From Okapia johnstoni (taxonomy: Eukaryota > Chordata > Mammalia > Artiodactyla > Giraffidae), in assembly GCA_024291935.2 (NCBI GenBank), contig CM044321.1:62552985-62616984 (forward strand): a DNA stretch of 64,000 nt, in the 5' to 3' direction. The notes under the pieces are model-generated. The model was not told the DNA's origin and searched no databases. It saw only the letters and a list, made by a program, of their open reading frames with translations. Within the stretch, counting starts at the first letter, position 1, and each line of letters opens with the position of its first letter. A program made the translations under genes and the position numbers. Below are positions 35,196 through 48,019 of this stretch, piece by piece.

Positions 35196-36914
35196 TATAA
35201 GATAACCTTTATTAATTCATATTTTATATAAATAGGAAACACCAGACATTGCTTTCATTCTTTCTGATTAAAGGAAATTTGCATATCTTATTCAGTACCA
35301 ACATTTTAAACTTTTAAACTTAAAGCTTATAATAAATGTGATAAATTTCTATTGAAGTACAAAAATAACCATTAGGAATGTGCCAATTAGCCCTTCTGAA
35401 TTGAAAATACTTTCATAAATATATTGCAGAAAATATTGTCATGATTTCACACCTGCATGTTTAATTGCCAGGATAATTTATGACAATTCAGATCATTAAC
35501 ATATTTAGCAACTGAAAACTTACATGATCTACCTTTTCTAATTAATTCATATATTGAGAGAAAAATAAAAATAGGTACATTTTTGTTCAGTAGTTAATAT
35601 TGTGAATATCAGTGCTCAAAGAGAAAGGATTTTGTAAATAAAGATAGAAGAAGTGATAAATACCAGCTCGGAAAGTAAAACTGTGGACTGAATATTTTAT
35701 GAAAATGTGATTGTCTTATTTCTAAAAACAAGCTAGGTGAAGGGAAGTATAAACTATTAAGTTTTCTTTTTTTCAAAATCCTGATTGATGAACATTTCAT
35801 GAGATCAGATTTTAATCTGCATCTTTTCTTTCCAAGTTGTACTGTCTGGGCCGAACTGAAACTAGTGTTATTCACCTCATTATCGATGGAAAAACCCACT
35901 GGAAGCATTTTGGTTCTTATTAAAAATGATCTTGAAGAGACAGCTTAAAACAAAAACCTTGACTTTTCACCTAATTTATGCTTCATCACCCACACAACAC
36001 ATGTTCATACCAAATAAACATTACAACTGATTAGTTCAACCCAACTTAACTGGACATTTACTTCTATATAGTTGTGATGAAAAGCTGTTTTGGAACTATT
36101 AATGTCATTCCTCTCCTTATGTTTCCTAGTTCTAATCCTCCAAGCTGCATTGAGACCTTAATATTTTAAGAAATTTGAGAATATTTTGATCAAGAATGTA
36201 ATATCATGGCTGTATCTATTTAATCAGTGCAAATATAGACCTGCTCTCTGAGAACATCGGTACTACCAAAATAACACCTATGATGAAAAAATACTTTCAG
36301 AAGAAGAAGCTCTTCATTGGTGAAACTGAAGATTAAAGACACGTATATTGAAAATATATCAATTTGAAACTACATGGCTCCATGAACTATTCAGTACATG
36401 GAGTGAAATACTTAAGTCTCAATGATTCTTCTGAAAGTTGTTTCACTTAAACAGGTTGTGAAAGAGAGATAATAGTTTCAGCAGTTGATCTTTTCTTGTA
36501 ACTTAACTGTAGGTGATAGCCCATTAATATTAGTGTAGATTAGTCAATGCTTTGAAAAAACGTTTCCTTTGAAACTCGGCCGTGTCATTGAGTAATGGCT
36601 TCTTGAGAAGCAACAGATGACATTTGGGCCCAGTTTTACACATAAAATTCAAAATGTTAAGTAAAACATTAATTTAAAAATAGGCCTCAATAGCTTTATC
36701 TAGCACACTCCATTCTTTTTGAGAAATGGCAAGTGAAATGTAATGAATCAGATATACATTCATTATACTCTGCCTGTAGGGTGCTATGGTTTAAAAATGT
36801 TGAAAAGTTACCATAAGTCATTTCCTTGAACAAATATTATCAATAGTAAAATTTACTTAAGACAGGAAGATAAGCATTATTACTAAAAAGGAAAGTGGGA
36901 AAAAGAGAGGAAAT
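35196..36914. other. single-copy AT-rich stretch
   Basis: About 1.7 kb without a recognised repeat. A 99-codon reverse frame at 35609-35908 matches nothing known. No exon can be supported. Confidence 0.35.
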
Positions 36915-37125
36915 CAATATTTATGGGTACTTAAGGTATCCCAGGAACTGTGCTAGAAACTGAATTTTTTTTATCTTCACACCTACCCTAACACTAAGGT
37001 ATTATTACTACCTTTTAAAGAAACTGAAAAGGCTAAATTGCTACCAAAAAAAAAAATCACCGTTTCTTTGTGGTAGAGTCAGAATTTGAACCCATTTCTA
37101 CTTGATTCTAAAGCCAATATTCTTT
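36915..37125 (-). mobile_element. MIR SINE relic, reverse strand
   Basis: Complement of MIR: AGGAACTGTGCTAGAAACTG, TTATCTTCACACCTACCCTAA, GGTAGAGTCAGAATTTGAAC, TTCTAAAGCC. The core is interrupted by a poly-A run. Confidence 0.75.
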
Positions 37126-37974
37126 TTACTTGATTCTTATGGTTTCAAAAATAAAATTAGTAATCTTTTAACAAGATCCATAAATTCATTGGATTCTTAT
37201 AGCCATTTATTTATTGAGCTTTTCAAATGTTGTAACATTGGGACATAAATGACCCCATTGTAATGCTAAAATTTGAAATAACACTGTGTTAACTAAGGCT
37301 CTATCAGTTTTGAAGCAGAGTAGATGAGATACTCAGCTTAAGCCAGTTGTTCTGAAGATTATTTCCTTTCTTACTCTTGAATCTAAATGTAATGTGTGTG
37401 GAAAGAAAAAATAAGCTTATTTTCATGGATAAAATTCTAGATAATAGATTTTAAAATAGGATGAGATAATTTCTAAATAAATTATAATTTATAATTTCTA
37501 AATACAATATTGTCATTCAAACCTTGAAAACATCTGTAGGCTGTTGATAAAATGTCTGTGTACAAAACACAGTCATGTTAAGACAGGTTTATGTTGCATC
37601 TTATCAGTGTTATATGAAATTTCTAGAGAAGTGTTTTTGTCTTAATTTTAATTGCTTAATTATTTTGCACGTCCCTTGGTATTTAATGAAGGGAGCACTC
37701 TTTCATGCATCCCAAAGGACATGGTTCAGCTGGTGGCACATTTTAACACATTTGCCATTTTTTGAAAAAACATACACCTGCATTTAAAACCAATGTGCTT
37801 AAATCCAAAAACCCATTGACATTGAAGTTGAGGAAATAAATTTTTTGAATATATGTCATATATGACAAAAATTAGCACTGAAGTGATACCTATTCAGTAG
37901 ATATTATTTGAATATTAGTAAAAGGATGATTGAATAAATAGATGAGTGACACGCGAATTAGATCTTCATCTTTG
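37126..37974. other. single-copy AT-rich stretch
   Basis: No repeat or exon recognised; a 70-codon frame at 37575-37787 has no known relative. Confidence 0.3.
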
Positions 37975-38205
37975 CATTTTCTGGCGCAGATCCTTCCCTA
38001 CAGAATAACTTTTCTCTTACTGCTTCCTGTCAAAATGTTCTCCAGGCACTAAACCTAGCTCAATATCACTGTCTCCTTGAAAGCTTCCTTCATGTCTCCA
38101 GGTGTCTCAAGTATAAATACAAGCAAAACCCTTGTTATAGTCTACCTTACAGATGGGTAGAGGTCTGTCTCCTAAACTAGACAGTCAACTCCTTTAAGAA
38201 ACCCA
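37975..38205 (+). mobile_element. L2 LINE 3' relic
   Basis: Ordered L2 3' features: CCTTGAAAGCTTCCTTCATG, then GGTCTGTCTCCTAAACTAGA and CAGTCAACTCCTTTAAG. Old and diverged. Confidence 0.6.
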
Positions 38206-38805
38206 GGGGATACTCAAAAACATGTGAGTTTTAAAGTGACTTAGACTGTCATAAATATTACACTTTTGCAATTAAGCATACTTATTTCATAGTTTTATAA
38301 TTCCATTGCTAAATCGTGCACTTATTTATTTATCTAATGAAGCCATTATAATAATAATTTGCACTTATACAATATTGTGAGTATTACTTCCTATCTTATA
38401 AACATTAACCCACCAATATTCAATGGACATAACTTCCCCTCAACTGGTGACTCTATAATGCTCATTTTCACAGAATTTATATAGTCAGTTATTAATGTGC
38501 TTTAGTTTAAGTGGCGCTGTGCTGAAATTCTTAGGAGGGAGTTTTTGTTCTTTTACACCGTAAGTGTGATTAGAGTTGAAAGAATATTTCTCAGGAATAC
38601 TTACTGAACTCAAGGCAGTCAGAGACTTCTTTGGTGTGATTACAATTGTTAAAATAAGTTGAGAATTCATGTCAAAGCCTTGACAGCATATGATGTCCAG
38701 TTGTAGGTGGCATGAGCTTTTATTTTTTGGAGGGCGATTAGTAGTTTTTTATTCTTTTTATTCTGCCGGGTTAATTTGTTACAAATGAAAGTTTACAAAC
38801 AGTGT
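38206..38805. other. single-copy AT-rich segment
   Basis: Nothing recognised. Confidence 0.3.
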
Positions 38806-38815
38806 TCAGGTACCC

Positions 38816-39026
38816 TTTGTTGTTGTTTAGAAGCCAACTTGTGCCTGATTGTTTGTGACCCCACGGACTGTAGCCCACCAGGCTCCTCTGTCCATGGGAT
38901 TTCCCAGGCAAGAATACTGGAGTGGGTTGCCATTTCCTTCTCCAGGAGATCTTCCCAACCCAGGGCTGGAACATGCCTCTCCTGCTGGGCAGGCGGATTC
39001 TTTACCACTGAGTCACCTGGGAAGGT
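38816..39026 (-). mobile_element. Bov-tA SINE, reverse strand, near-complete
   Basis: TTTGTTGTTGTTTAG tail, complement of the Bov-A body and tRNA-like head ending CACCTGGGAAGG. Flanked by TCAGGTA(C/T)CCT-like repeats (38806-38816 and about 39028-39038), with one mismatch, a likely target duplication. Confidence 0.93.
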
Positions 39027-39618
39027 CTCAGGTATCCTGCTGTACTTTTAATATATTTTACCTTTAAATGATGGTGAAGAAGCTACACAATTGTGTTAGC
39101 TAATACCCTGTGCATACTAGGATCATAGTTCATAGCTCAATGCATCATAATTTTTATTTTCACAGAATTAAGATACTTAGTGTTCAACATATGCTTTTTG
39201 AATGGGTGAATGGAATGAATGAATGCATGGGTGATTGTTGTCAGCTGCTATGCTCAACCTCTCTATTTTAAGATGCTATTCTTTCAAGGAACTGGTTATA
39301 TACCAGTAAGAATCACCCCCAAAATGATGGAAGGATGAAAGGACTGGAGTGATGCATAATGTACATTGGGTGAAGGGTGGAGAGTCCATCATGTTTTATA
39401 TATAACCATCCCTACTGTTTGTGAAACATGGGCATCATTTTATATAAAAATCTTTTTTATGATAACATTTTATGATATGAAAAACCTTTCATGATAGGTA
39501 GAGTAGGGCTGCATACCTACCCTGAAGATCACACTGAAGACTACACTTTAAATGAATTCTCTTCTGTGGTGGTTATAGTTTGATAAGCAATTTTTAGGTT
39601 CATTTAATTGCATGATGA

Positions 39619-39645
39619 TACACACACACACAAACACACATATAT
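39619..39645. repeat. short CA/TA simple repeat
   Basis: ATACACACACACACAAACAC followed by ACATATAT. Confidence 0.8.
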
Positions 39646-40069
39646 GCATTTAAACATATACTGACACTTAAAACCTGCCTTTGAATTCATTAATTAAACA
39701 TAAATTATATATATATCTCCATCTGTACGTACTGTATATGTATATATAAGTAAGTAAACCTATACATATAGCTATATATAATGCCATATAAATAGTACAG
39801 AATGAGGAAGAGTGGGAGACTGCTCCTGGGGACAGGTTATTAAGATGATGCTTGCAGAGTAATTACCAGAGATAGTGGGATTAAAAGTGTTAGCGAAGAA
39901 GGTAGAGTAGCCCATAAAAGACAATAAAAGTTATTTGCCAGCTTGTTAGCATCTCTATGAAATGGTTAGACATGTACTGAATGACTTGGAAGGTCATCTA
40001 ATTCAAAAGTTTTTTTTTAAAGATGTACTCTCATATCTTACCAAAAGCTTTTTTTTGAATAGTAGATAC

Positions 40070-40112
40070 ATATTATATACATATACACACACACATATAT
40101 ATATACACACAT
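40070..40112. repeat. TA/CA mixed simple repeat
   Basis: Alternating TATATAC and ACACACAC units, interrupted. Confidence 0.8.
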
Positions 40113-40285
40113 GGAATGTTTAATGAAGGACTTAGTTAATGCATGACAGTCATCCCCACTAGATGCTAAGAATAAAGAGGTACATCTCACCCTTTTTGTT
40201 TAAGATTTCAAAAAAAAGATTCTCCTAAGCCTCTTAGTAACATGTTCTAGTGTCCCCTGTTATCTTGTAGATATTTTGCTGTTTT

Positions 40286-40974
40286 CAGTTCAGTTCAGTC
40301 GCTCAGTCGTGTCCGACTCTTTGCGACCCCATGAATCGCAGCACGCCAGGCCTCCCTGTCCATCACCAACTCTCGGAGTTTACCCAAACCCATGTCCATC
40401 AAGTTAGTTATGCCATCCAACTATCTCATCCTCTGTCATCCCCTTCTCCTCCTGCCCACAATCCTTCCCAGCATTAGGGTCTTTTCCAATGAGTCAACTC
40501 TTCGCATGAGGTGGCCAAAGTATTGGAGTTTCAGCTTCAACATCAGTCCTTCCAATGAACACCCAGGACTGAAGGACTGATCTCCTTTAGGATGGACTGG
40601 TTGGATCTCCTTGCAGTCCAAGGGACTCTCAAGAGTCTTCTCCAACACCACAGTTCAAAAGCATCAATTCTTTGGTGTTCAGCTTTCTTCATTGTCCAAC
40701 TCTCACATCCATACATGACCACTGGAAAAACCATAGCCTTGACTAAACGGACCTTTGTTGGCAAAGTAATGTCTCTGCTTTTAAATAAGCTATCTAGGTT
40801 GGTCATAACCTTCTTTCCAAGGAGTAAGTGTCTTTTAATTTCATGGCTGCAGTCACCATCAGCAGTGATTTTGGAGCCCCAAAAAATTAAGTCTGACACT
40901 GTTTCCACTGTTTCCCCATCTATTTCCCATGAAGTGATGGCACCAGATGCCATGATCTTAGTTTTCTGAACGTT
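40286..40974 (-). mobile_element. BovB 3' portion, reverse strand, young
   Basis: The 3' end at 40286 shows the CAGTTCAGTTCAGTC tail complement. It extends back to the IMASGAITSWEIDGETVETV coding segment. The reverse strand reads through most of the C-terminal region (about 145 codons). The frame is then shifted by an exact 8-base tandem duplication at 40565-40580, after which it continues as CSLEGLMLKLKLQYFGHLMRR. High similarity to other copies suggests a recent insertion. Confidence 0.94.
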
Positions 40975-43900
40975 ATTGTCACCTAATCTCATCTCATGGA
41001 AATGGCAAACTCATTAAGAAAATAACACAAGTCAAACTAAGATGAATTTAGTCTACAATTGGAATTAAAAACAATGACATTGGGTCACATTGGAAGAAAT
41101 CCAAATCCACCTTCTCTTCCTTGTCTCAAATTATTGTTTCCTATAAAAATAGGGCTTAGAGTTTCCAACTATAAATTTATGTTCAATTTACATAGCATTA
41201 TTGAGACTGTTAAAGATGGTGCTTTCCTTTTATATATAGATATTACTGAGTTAACCATTCAAAGGAGACAAATTGTTTTCCAAAGTCTTGATGGATTTAT
41301 GGTGATATACCCACATGGTGCCCAATCCCCCTTTGAACCAATGAAACAAACCTAAGAGAAGAAGACCGTTTTAAAGCTAAGGGTGTCTTAACTTGGATCC
41401 TCACACCCCTATCCCATTGCCTTGGGACATAAAACACTTTGGCTCAAGAAAGTCTTGTATGGACCCATTCTAGAATCATCTAGGAGTTCTCAGTATGTTA
41501 GTATTTTCTAGGAAGCTCTTATGTCTACAGCTGAGGATGTATTGAAGACCTCGACATAGACCATCTACCTCATAATCTTAAATTTTAGGAACAAAAAAGG
41601 GACTGCAGTAAGCTACATGCTTCTTTGTGGAATCATTTTTGGGGAACTTTGTTTTTAGGACTATCCACTCTTTACCAGGATTTTTTATTTTCTGAGAATC
41701 ATCATGTGAAATAATCAGAGTGCCTATCTCTGAGCCTCTGAGAGCCTCTACAATTAAAGAGAAAGGAATATTTTTAAAGAACACTCAAATATTAGGGTTA
41801 TTATTGCTCCATAGGATATTAAATAGTTTTGTATCTTAAAAAAAGGTATGTCTTTCTGTATGTGCTGTATAAAAAGAAAATGTTGGCAGAGGCAAAAGAC
41901 TTACTTGCTTATCTGGTTCATTTTAACCTCACAGCTTAACATTCTGATTTGTAATATGCAAGCTACTTAGAGAACTGAACCACGTATTTTCATTTAGCAC
42001 TCCAGCATGTTCTTGGAACAAAGTAAACCAGCAAATGATTTTGCCCTTTCATGAATAAAAGAAGCCTTAATGAAAAAACACTTCATTATAATAGTACTTA
42101 TGATAAAGAATTTTCCCCAACATATAAAATATCAACAATTTTAACCTGAAGAACAAAAACTGCTTTTTTTTTTGTTGTACTGAACAGGGAACCACTAAAA
42201 CCAGAACTTTCTAATCTTCCTAAATATTTTTTTTACTAGTTATTACATTGCTAAAATTAAAATATTGGGAACAAATATATATTAAAAAAATCACCTTTTT
42301 TTAAAGGAACAGTTAATGGTTTTTATAAGCACAAAATGTGTAAGATCTGTTTTATAATGCAATATTTTAGCCTCTGATTTTTTTCTTAACATAGATGTCT
42401 ACAAAATAAAAATAGAGACAGGAGACAACCTGAGTGAGAAGAAGTCAACACATTGTGTTTTTGAAATGATCCATTGTTGTATAGCCTAGATATATTTGAA
42501 CCATATAACCCTGATTCAGTTTACTTAAAGTTATTTGAAAGCTGAGATACTCTCTTATAAGAGTCAAGATCTTCAAAAATATACAAGGACTGTGTGTCAA
42601 ACATTGAATATGATTAAAGGTAATCTCTATTCATAGAATATATTGCTATTCAGTAGCTTTTAGGAGTGTTTCATAGTCTGACAGAACTTATTTTGATTTT
42701 AATACCTGGATATACAGGTATAATAAAGACAGTGACTTCTCAAAGGGTTTCATGTACCCTTTGGTTCATCTCCAATGCAACATTCAATATCTACTGCTTG
42801 CACTCCATCCATCGTTATACCTACAGATGAACATCTTCAATTGCCCAGTTGGTCCTGTGTGTAGGGCTGCTCCTGCATAGATTGGAGTTTGATGACAGAG
42901 GAATGGCCATATAGGAACCCACATTCCCTGCTGCCTCTATCAGATCAGGATATTTCCATAGTAGATGGCCACTATGATGAACATTTATTTCTCTGGACAT
43001 TTATAAAAGTGTGGTAAGGTTCTGCATTCATGGTGAAATTTAATTGCAGCCTCTAATGAATTATGGCTTCTGATAAAATACTCTAGTTTCTGTAAGTTAG
43101 AGATAAAAGTTTCTTTCTAATATATTTAAGAAAATTTCATATCAAGTAGGGCTTAAGCAAAGGGTTTTAAGAAAGGGAATTTCATATTGTTACATTCTTT
43201 CTTGATATACAAGAATGGGCACGATTAGACTATTGGGTTAAGAAAATTGGTCAGTTGTACTCTGCTCCATTATGATGGGAAAATCGTTGTGTGGTTGAAG
43301 CTGGGATTTCTGCCCATTTTTCTGCTTTACACTGAAATGAATGCTAACCATAATCATAAGGATAAATGCTATATGAATTCACTATAAAAATCTGTGTGAA
43401 TATATTAAGTGTCTAATCTCAAATAACAAATACTTAAGATATACTACTGATTATTAATGACTACTCATTAATTTTAAAGAGTTTGACATTTTAACTTTAA
43501 TCCATGCAGGAAATACTTCCAGTTTATTTTCCCAAAATTCATAGCAGCACTTTGAAAGTGTTTGCAATTATTTGACATATATTGTGAGACCAACCAACAC
43601 AAAATATTTATCTGACTATTGATGAGCTATTGTTGTCTTTTTTATTTCTTATCACAGAAAACGGTGGAAATAAACTTGAAGGACAGTATACTGATCTTTT
43701 AAAAAATAAAATTTTGTACATGGAGACACATGCATTTGGTAGAGGAATGGGTTTAGTTGGATAGACTTAGTTTTTAAATTTTTTTTAAGAATAATTGTAA
43801 ATCTGTTATTTTTATTTTGGTTTTATTTTATATTATTATAATTGCAGATGCTACACCTGCTGTCCTTAATGCCCTCTGCCATCCATCTGTAGGCAACCAA

Positions 43901-43984
43901 GAGTTCTCTTCAGTATGTTTAGTGTCAGTGGGCCAAAACTTTTCTAGCTTTTTCTTTGATTGAAAATGTTTTTATTTAATTTCA
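40975..43984. other. 3 kb single-copy AT-rich stretch, no gene recognised
   Basis: One of the two longest intervals without a recent insertion. Frames at 41059-41355 and 41578-41784 are under 100 codons with no known relatives. Nothing specific can be called. Confidence 0.35.
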
Positions 43985-44300
43985 CTTTTAAGGCTATTTC
44001 TATTGTTTGGAGTAGTCTAGATTGGAAATTTTTTTCTTCCAGTACTCTATGCTCCTCAGTTGACTTTTAGCTTCTGTCATTTCTGCTGAAATGTCAACCA
44101 TCAGTCTGATTATGGCTCCTTTGAGGGCAATATATTCCTTATTTTTGGTTGCTTTTATGCTTTCTTTTAGTCTTTTGTTTTCATTAGTTTTACGATTATG
44201 TACCAAACTGAGCTTTCTGGATTTCTTTTGCTTGGTATTTGAAACACTTCTTAAATATGATTTGATATCTTTCATCAGTTTTGGAAAATTCTTGTTCATT
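43985..44300 (-). pseudogene. L1 ORF1-like remnant
   Basis: A 99-residue reverse-strand frame starts like the middle of L1 ORF1 (NFPKLMKDI) and ends with a segment resembling the ORF1 C-terminal nucleic-acid-binding region (LKGAIIRLMVDISAEMTEAK, then KKKISNLDYS). L1 ORF1 proteins are RNA-binding trimers with a coiled coil. This piece is lysine-rich and lacks the usual spacing between the two segments, so it may be an old, internally deleted copy. The similarity is from memory of the family and is moderate. Confidence 0.45.
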
Positions 44301-44974
44301 AAACTTCAGACAGAGGTTGTTTTGCACTTACCTTTTCCCCTTTAATGCCTCCAATTATTCATACTTTTTCCCTTTTACTCTGTGCCATATTTCTAGCATT
44401 CTTTTATTAACTATTCTTTTAATGTATTTCCATGCATTTTTACTTTCTCTCCCATCATCTGGGTATTTTGAATGGTTTTATCTATCCTCTGAGAGGCAGA
44501 TAAGATGGGAGTAAACATCTTAAACCAATCAGAACCTGAGCAGATAAGAGGCTAATTTCAACCTTTGCAAGCCTATGAACCCCTGGTTGACCCCCAAGAT
44601 ATGTTGTAGGACCCCAGGGTCTGAGCATCTTGGCTATGTAGTAAGATCACTCCTCCTTTAAGGTTCCAGGATAGTGAATTTTATCTCTGCAGTTTTGCAA
44701 GACTGATGAATACTCTGTTCTAAATTTCAGCAGCTTTCTTAATTATTTTCCTGCAAAGCTTAAGATTTTAACAAATGCTTTGAGAAAAGAGCTGCTGAGT
44801 GTGAGACATACTTCCATCTGTCTCCCTTCTTACTAGGACATGAGACCCTTGCATGTGCCTTGGCAAATGCATTGAGAGGAAGTGTGGTTTGTAGAAGGTC
44901 AAGTCATCTCTCAGTGGTTTTGCTCCAACTAAGATACTGACTTCAAGTACTCATTAGCTTTGCAACTCTTTTTT
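44301..44974. other. single-copy segment
   Basis: No gene recognised. Part of it may belong to the same decayed L1 as the ORF1-like remnant, but I cannot show it. Confidence 0.3.
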
Positions 44975-45354
44975 AAGTTGATTTTTTTAAAAATTTATTT
45001 CATATTGGAGTATAGTTGATTTACAATGTTGCCTTAGTCTCAGATGTACAGCAAAGTGATTCAGCTATACATATAAAATATCCATTCTTTTTCAGATTCT
45101 TTTCCCATAAGTTATTATAGAGTACAGAGTATTGAGTAGAGTTCCCTGTGCTATACAGTAGGTCCTTGTTGACTGTTTTATATATAGCAGTGTATATATG
45201 TTAATCTGAACCTCCTAATTTATCCCTGTCCCTATCTTTCCCCTTTGGTAACCATATGTTTCTTTTCTAAGTTTGTGAGTCTGTTTTTGTTTTGTAAATA
45301 AGTTCACTTGCATCATTTTTTTAGATCCTACTTATAAGTGATATCATATGCTAT

Positions 45355-46063
45355 TTGTCTTTGTCTGAGATGGGAATACCAGACCACCTAACCTGCCTCT
45401 TGAGAAACCTGTATGCAGGTCAGGAAGCAACAGTTAGAACTGGATATGGAACAACAGACTGGTTCCAAATAGGAAAGGAGTACATCGAGGCTGTATATTG
45501 TTACCCTGCTTATTTAACTTATATGCAGAGTACATCATGAGAAACGCTGGGCTGGAGGAAGCACAAGCTGGAATCAAGATTGCTGGGAGAAATATCAATA
45601 ACCTCAGATATGCAGATGACACCACCCTTATGGCAGAAAGTGAAGAAGAACTAAAGAGCCTCTTGATGAAAGTGAAAGAGGAGAGTGAAAAAGTTGCCTT
45701 AAAGCTCAACATTCAGAAAACTAAGATCATGGCATCTGGTCCCATCACTTCATGGGAAATAGATGGGGAAACAGTGGGAACAGTGTCAGACTTCATTTTT
45801 TTGGGTCCAAAATCACTGCAGATGGTGACTGCAGCCATGAAATTAAAAGACACTTACTCCTTGGAAGGAAAGTTATGACCAACCTAGACAGCATATTAAA
45901 AAGCAGAGACATTACTTTGCCAACAAAGGTCCGTCTAGTCAAGGCTATGGTTTTTCCAGTGGTCATGTGTGGATGTGAGAGTTGGACGGTGAAGAAAGCT
46001 GAGCGCCGAAGAATTGATGCTTTTGAACTGTGGTGTTGGAGAAGACTCTTGAGAGTCCCTTAG
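45355..46063 (+). pseudogene. BovB reverse transcriptase C-terminal part, frameshifted
   Basis: Three overlapping frames together give the second half of the reverse transcriptase. The first frame ends after WFQIG because bases are lost near the GKGV segment. The second carries NLYAEYIMRN and RYADDTTLMAE, and is shifted just after the FIFLG segment near 45805. The third carries ITADGDCSHEIKR, PVVMCGCESWTVKKAERRR and ELWCWRRLL, and stops at TAG where other copies have a tryptophan codon. Only the start of the reverse transcriptase and the endonuclease are missing by truncation; the small shifts and stop show later decay. Confidence 0.88.
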
Positions 46064-46390
46064 ACTGCAAGGAGATCCAACCAGTCTGTCCTAAAAGAGA
46101 TCAGTCCTGGGTGTTCATTGGAAGGACTGATATTGAAGCTGAAACTCCAATACTTTGGCCACCTGATGCGAAGAGCTGAGTCATTTGAAAAGACCCTGAT
46201 GCTGGGAAAGGTTGAGGGCAGGAGGAGAAGGGGATGACAGAGGATGAGATGGCTGGATGGCATCACTGACTTGATGGACATGGGTTTGGGTGGACTCAGG
46301 GAGTTGGTGATGGACAGGGAGGCTTGGTGTGCTGCGGTTCATGTGGTTGCAAAGAGTCGGACACGACTGAGCAACTGAACTGAAATGAAC
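45367..46390 (+). mobile_element. BovB 3' portion nested in L1
   Basis: Begins at the MGIPDHLTCLLRNLYAG segment and runs through the intact YADD box (45609-45620) to the BovB 3' end GAGCAACTGAAC. CTGA occurs at both edges (45365-45368 and 46390-46393) and may be the target duplication. The sequence is very close to the other young BovB copies. Confidence 0.94.
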
Positions 46391-46416
46391 TGACTTAACT
46401 TCACTTAGTATGATAA

Positions 46417-47815
46417 CTGCAGCTCTTCTTTAGATAGAGATTTATTTGCTTATTTGTTTATATTTACCCAGCTTTTCTAAATGTTATCAAAAGAAACATT
46501 AGGCCACTACATGCCATTCTATCATAGTCAGAAACACAAGTTCTTCTTTTATATTTTGAATTTAGTGCCAAAAGATTTAGTCAAAGCATTTAAAAGAAAG
46601 AAATTATATGTATATGGTTTAGTATAGATACATAATTATACCCATAGAGAGAGGAATATAGCAACTGCAAAGTAGTTTCAGAATTTTTAAACTGATTTTT
46701 TTAATTAACTCAGAAATAACGTTATTCTTACAAAATTACCAAGTCTTTGACCTTAGAACAATCATTTTAAACAACCAATTTAAAGCTATTTTGTATAAAA
46801 TAATAAATTCTAAGTAAAACCGTGTTAATGTGACTCAAATAAATTGTAATTAAGTTTAAACTAATAGCTCTCTCTTACTGAATCACACAAACACACGATT
46901 AACTGAACAAAAAATAGAGCAATATAATGCAGTAGCCATTTGACCTCTTTGTCACTGAGGTGAGATTTTTTCCAGGCCTGTGGTTTTCTGAGTAATCTTC
47001 ATTTCTCCCACTCAACGTCCATTACATGAAGACGGGAAAGTGTCCATGCTCTCTGCTGTTTGTGTTACAGTTATAACTGTAATGGCTAAAATTGCCTAAA
47101 GCCTGATCAGTTTCCTTAAAGGTGTTCTGTGGATGTACCCAACACTATAGTACACCTTTTCCTTTAACTGGAGGCATCAGCCAAACCTGCCTATGAGATA
47201 TTGTCTCTGAATCCTTCATCAGTATCGCTGCAGCATTTGATTACCGTATCTGCTAGTTGTGTTCATATGATCCAAATCAGTCTTTGTTTACCCGAAGATG
47301 TGCATTGTCTTTTTTGAAAAAATATATGTGTGGGTTTCTTTTGTACAAAATGGATTCAGGAGTAGATGGGAGGATGCTCTCTTCCCAGTGCAGACAGTCC
47401 AGATCCATCACTGGACCCAGCACAGCAGGGCCTCAGCTCCACCCTGACCGAGTGAGTTAGGTTGTCAGCTGAACCTTCTAGGGCTGGAGAATTTTATGTT
47501 TCCCCCACAGCCCCTTACAGGTTAATAATTGGCTTTAAGTATGATGAAGCCTAAGCGGAAAAGGTCTGGGTAAAAGATCAGTTACGTTTGCCCAGAAGAG
47601 AGTGGGGAGTTAGAGTAAATTCTATGCTCAGTGCTGGTTGGTTCTGACCCAGAAATGAGATCCATATTTGTCTTTTGAGATGACAGTCCTAACCTGTCCC
47701 TCAGCCCACAGTCTACTGCTATGGTTGTGACAATGGTCCTGAAGACTACATCTATATCCATGGAAAACAGTTCATCGCATGGTCAAAAACACGTGTACCA
47801 TCTCTGAGCTTCAGG
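46417..47815. other. single-copy segment, partly of uncertain origin
   Basis: AT-rich to about 46960, then GC content rises. From about 47050 the sequence has a texture unlike its surroundings and may belong to the unresolved block 47050-49250. No exon is supported. Confidence 0.3.
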
Positions 47816-48019
47816 TGTGAAAGTGAAAGTCTTAGTCCTCAGTCGTATCCAATGTTTTGTGACCCTGTGGACTGTAGCCCGCCAAGCTTCTCTGGCCATG
47901 GAATTCTCCAGGCAAGAATACTGGAGTAGGTAGCCATTCCCTTCTCCAGGGGATCTTCCTGACTCAGGGGTTAAAGCATTGCAAGCAGATGCTTTATCAT
48001 CTGAGCCACCAGGGAAACC
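47816..48019 (-). mobile_element. Bov-tA SINE, reverse strand
   Basis: GTGAAAGTGAAAGTCTTAGT at the 3' side, Bov-A body complement, diverged tRNA-like head ending GAGCCACCAGGGAAACC. Confidence 0.92.

Larger units (their letters stand above)
39039..40285. other. single-copy AT-rich segment with simple repeats
   Basis: Holds a short CA tract (about 39619-39645), TA-rich stretches (39700-39790) and a mixed TA/CA tract (40070-40112). A GAATGAATGAATGC-type run near 39215 resembles the end of an old L2/MIR. No gene. Confidence 0.4.
44975..46416 (-). mobile_element. L1 3' UTR split by a BovB insertion
   Basis: 44975-45366 is the complement of an older L1 3' UTR: TTGGAGTATAGTTGATTTAC, ATGTACAGCAAAGTGATTCA, TTCCCTGTGCTATACAGTAG. 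It breaks at TTTGTCTGA and resumes at about 46390 with CTGACTTAACTTCACTTAGT before fading. The two parts are contiguous in L1, so 45367-46390 is a later insertion. Confidence 0.88.
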
